Origin: Bacteroidota bacterium | GTDB lineage: Bacteria > Bacteroidota > Bacteroidia > Sphingobacteriales > Sphingobacteriaceae | NCBI GenBank assembly: GCA_013288485.1 | Contig: JABDBW010000012.1 | Coordinates: 1-45,971 of the forward strand | DNA length: 45,971 bases | Reading direction: 5' to 3' | In this document: positions 43,402 through 45,971 of the stretch, in pieces | Position numbering within the stretch: the stretch's first letter is position 1 | Layout: every line of letters starts with the position of its first letter | Made by a program: the position numbers and the translations under genes | The notes under the pieces: generated by a model | Database searches by the model: none | What the model was told of the DNA's origin: nothing | What the model saw: only the letters and a program-made list of their open reading frames with translations

Positions 43402-45971
43402 TCAAAAATCGGGGACAAAGCTAAAACGGAGGCCATAAGGAGTTATGCCCGGATTGTTAAGATAGTTAAACCTGCGGACCATATCTACACGGATAAGTTT
43501 AAATATATTCCCTATGCCCACCCCTGCTTCAATATAAGGTGTGCTGCCTAACGAAAAGGTTGCCCCTGAGCCATTTGGACCGACAGGAAATTTATACAAA
43601 CCGGCTGTATAGAACGGGTTGTTTTCGTTTCGTAAACCCCCGTATAAAATTTTAAATGAAACAAATTCTCTTAATTTAAGATGCTCAATTAACGGTACTT
43701 TATTCAAAAAGAATCCGCCAAAACTATGTGTCAGGTTTAATCCGACATAATGGTCGCTTACGAACTCCAGAAAGTTCATCATATTATACTCTTCTTCATC
43801 ATAAAGGTAGGTTTGATTGGCCGGAATAATATTTAACAACGGGAATGGAACCTGCCCCAGCAAAACGCCCCCCAGGATGGTAATATCAGTATAACCTAAC
43901 TGCGATAAATAAAAACGTTTAAATATGTTTGCGCTTGCATTGGTATAGCTATAAGACCCATCAAATACTTCCTTGAACCCGTGATTGATCTGGACAGCAA
44001 AGATCGGATATTTACTATATATCGTGCGCCGGTACATAGTGCCCTGAAGAATTTGTTCATGAGGCGCGTACCTAAAGCCCATATTAAATTCGGTAGTGGT
44101 TAAATCGTGTATGGGGGTGTTAACCTGATCATTAAGCTGAAAATTAAGCGTACCTGCGGCTTGCTGGTCCCAGTGCTTAAATTCAAAATTATAGGAAAAG
44201 TGGTTTTCATAATCCTTGATATAATTGAGCCTGAAAATTTTATTATATAACCAAAAATCGCTTGCTCCTCTTCTGAACGATAAAAGCAAACTTTGCGACT
44301 TTTCGATTAAAAAATTTTGCCCCGGTATATCCGTATCATATTCGTAGCTAATTTTAAAAAAATCATTTGGAAACTGGTAGTAAGGCTTTTGGTTAAAAGA
44401 ATACGAACCATTCACATAGTATTTTAATTTTTCATCTTTAGTACCATATGCTGTATAGCCTTCAAAGTAAATTGATTTATTAAATAAAGGGGTGGTTCTG
44501 CCGCCCAGGCTGAACCTTGAGCCTTCAACAGAATTAAAGGAATAAAGCGCATCTGTTGTTCCCAGTTGTACCGCTCCAAGGTCGCCATACCCGCCGGTAA
44601 TTGTTGATGCGATCCACGATGCCCTTTTAAATGACGGCATGCTTTGCAGTTTATTTATATCTGCATATACTTTAGCCTGCCTCGTTGTAAGTGTATCCGG
44701 GCGATGTTGCTGCCAGTAGCTGGTGTCGGTATGATTAGAATTCGAAACTGCTTGCTCGCTTTTTCCTTCATAAAAATCTGCAGATAAGGGCGCGTTTAAT
44801 TTGTAATTTTTGTAGAATACAGTCCGCTCGCCAAAAATTCCCGAGCCTTTATTTTTAAAAATACCAAAATCGGCTGTTACATCACTCTTAATAAGATAGT
44901 ACCTCCCGTCAGGATACTTCTTAAAGTCCTGCTTAACATCCAGGCTCCGCATAAAATTTATATTAATTTTTTTATTCACGTTCAAATCGCATGACCTCAC
45001 GGCATAACTCCCGTCCATAGTAACCATTAACTTACCTTCAAATAACAGGTCGCCCTTGTTGCGGGGGGTGAAACTGATTTCAACCAATTTTTCGTTGCCT
45101 GCGTGTACAGTATCCGTAATAAAGAACTTGTAAAAATCCGGTGCATGATCGGCAATCGGGCTCAGGAACTGGTTAGTTATAATAAAAATATTATTTTCAT
45201 AAATATCTATATTGTTACCATATAGCCGGTTAAGGTATATATCCAGGCCAACAGTATCTACAAATTTGATGATATTCATTTCTTTTTGCGCATCCAGCAC
45301 CTGTATAGATTTGGCCGGATTTTTTCGGTAATAATCCCGGTAAAATTTTTCGCTGAAATAAACAGGAAGGGATGTTTGTGCTTGTCCGTTTATAACTTGT
45401 GTGGTATCGAGCAAAAACTTGTACTTACTGAAAAAAGACCCATTGATGAAATTAGAAGAAAGATGAAAAAGGGAAAGATCGATCCGCTCGTATTGGTCAT
45501 ATTGAAGATAATCAGCACTTTCCATCCTGTTTTGCGCTTTATGATCAATTATCTGCTGTATAAGTTCAACGGCCGGGTTTCCTTTATTCTTGTACTTTTT
45601 GCTTTTATTTGAAGTAACTACCACCTCTTTTAGTTGGGTTTGGCTGCTTTGAAGGCGGATATTTAAGTTATTAGCCTGACCGGGTTTAATGGTTTTAGTT
45701 ACAGCTTGATAGCCTAAATAAGAAAAAGTGATACTGTTTAATAACCCGGGTGCACTTAAAATAAATTTACCCTTGCTATCCGAACTCGTTTCGTAATTAC
45801 TTCCCGTAAAGCTGATGCTGATAAAAGGAAGGGGCTGACCAGAAGAATTGGTAACCTGTCCGCTTACACGGGTAATTGTTCCGGTTTGATAATTATTTTT
45901 TTTGCCGGTATCTGCGATAGCTTTTAAACTATCCTTTTGCTGGGCGGTGGATAATAAAGGAGTTATAATCA
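43402..45971 (-). CDS. DUF5686 outer-membrane protein with carboxypeptidase-like regulatory domain (5' end off window)
   Basis: The frame stays open to the window edge and at least 856 codons are visible. The first visible residues (IITPLLSTAQQ) are the end of a signal peptide, so only a few codons are missing. A CarboxypepD_reg-like domain follows (GQVTNSSGQPLPFISISFTG ... LKEVVVTSN), then a charged region with VELIQQIIDHK, and a long C-terminal part of alternating strands and turns ending in an aromatic RFSFVPDF, an outer-membrane barrel end. This is the DUF5686/CarboxypepD_reg layout common in Bacteroidota, of unknown function. A shorter frame starting with GTG at 45624 should not be used because it cuts the first domain. 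Confidence 0.82.
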   Translation of the reverse strand, partial: IITPLLSTAQQKDSLKAIADTGKKNNYQTGTITRVSGQVTNSSGQPLPFISISFTGSNYETSSDSKGKFILSAPGLLNSITFSYLGYQAVTKTIKPGQANNLNIRLQSSQTQLKEVVVTSNKSKKYKNKGNPAVELIQQIIDHKAQNRMESADYLQYDQYERIDLSLFHLSSNFINGSFFSKYKFLLDTTQVINGQAQTSLPVYFSEKFYRDYYRKNPAKSIQVLDAQKEMNIIKFVDTVGLDIYLNRLYGNNIDIYENNIFIITNQFLSPIADHAPDFYKFFITDTVHAGNEKLVEISFTPRNKGDLLFEGKLMVTMDGSYAVRSCDLNVNKKININFMRSLDVKQDFKKYPDGRYYLIKSDVTADFGIFKNKGSGIFGERTVFYKNYKLNAPLSADFYEGKSEQAVSNSNHTDTSYWQQHRPDTLTTRQAKVYADINKLQSMPSFKRASWIASTITGGYGDLGAVQLGTTDALYSFNSVEGSRFSLGGRTTPLFNKSIYFEGYTAYGTKDEKLKYYVNGSYSFNQKPYYQFPNDFFKISYEYDTDIPGQNFLIEKSQSLLLSFRRGASDFWLYNKIFRLNYIKDYENHFSYNFEFKHWDQQAAGTLNFQLNDQVNTPIHDLTTTEFNMGFRYAPHEQILQGTMYRRTIYSKYPIFAVQINHGFKEVFDGSYSYTNASANIFKRFYLSQLGYTDITILGGVLLGQVPFPLLNIIPANQTYLYDEEEYNMMNFLEFVSDHYVGLNLTHSFGGFFLNKVPLIEHLKLREFVSFKILYGGLRNENNPFYTAGLYKFPVGPNGSGATFSLGSTPYIEAGVGIGNIFKLIRVDMVRRFNYLNNPGITPYGLRFSFVPDF

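Overview
The window looks like chromosomal DNA of a Bacteroidota soil or freshwater organism of the Sphingobacteriaceae, closest in feel to Mucilaginibacter or Pedobacter (inference; no database was searched). The signs are a SusC/SusD pair, a hybrid two-component regulator, PorP/SprF, type IX secretion (T9SS) type B C-terminal domains, a DUF5686 protein, TAnnTTTG promoter boxes and the near absence of Shine-Dalgarno sequences. No phage, plasmid, IS transposase or CRISPR array is visible.

Layout. (1) 1-6.3 kb: a terminator-like hairpin, a 59-residue membrane protein, a secreted TPR protein, a T9SS-exported FG-GAP/Ig-like protein, a gene fragment next to palindromic repeats, a MetF-like protein and a small membrane protein. 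(2) 6.4-13.2 kb: a giant PKD/Ig-like T9SS adhesin followed by its PorP/SprF-type partner. (3) 13.5-15.7 kb: a phage-tail-fibre-like protein plus an unknown 132-residue protein. The last 104 bp of that unknown gene also occur, 97% identical, at 4.6 kb. (4) 15.9-21.4 kb: housekeeping and envelope genes (universal stress protein, D-Ala-D-Ala ligase, PASTA protein, MltG, thioesterase, YihY/BrkB). (5) 21.5-21.8 kb: two tRNA-Ser genes. (6) 21.98-42.9 kb: a large polysaccharide utilisation locus (PUL). (7) 42.9-46 kb: an orphan response regulator and a DUF5686 outer-membrane protein cut by the window edge.

The PUL has three transcription units around one hybrid two-component sensor (HTCS). To its left run susC, susD and a fasciclin-type lipoprotein, then a lyase, a GH88 unsaturated glucuronyl hydrolase and a KdgF-like cupin. 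To its right run a barrel-less MG2/plug protein, a lyase, a GH2 enzyme and another lyase. Lyases leave 4,5-unsaturated uronates at the chain end, GH88 removes them, and KdgF linearises the monomer, so the target is probably a uronic-acid-rich polymer. The absence of sulfatases and of PL6, PL7 or PL17 enzymes makes an unsulfated glucuronan-like polymer more likely than marine alginate or a sulfated glycosaminoglycan.

The most informative signal is a 70-bp element found twice, upstream of susC (30475-30544, minus strand) and upstream of the right-hand operon (34896-34965, plus strand). Both copies have phased repeats TGCATTA, TGCATTT and CATGGNTTT and a TAnnTTTG box at identical spacings. They are very likely the HTCS operator-promoters of this locus.
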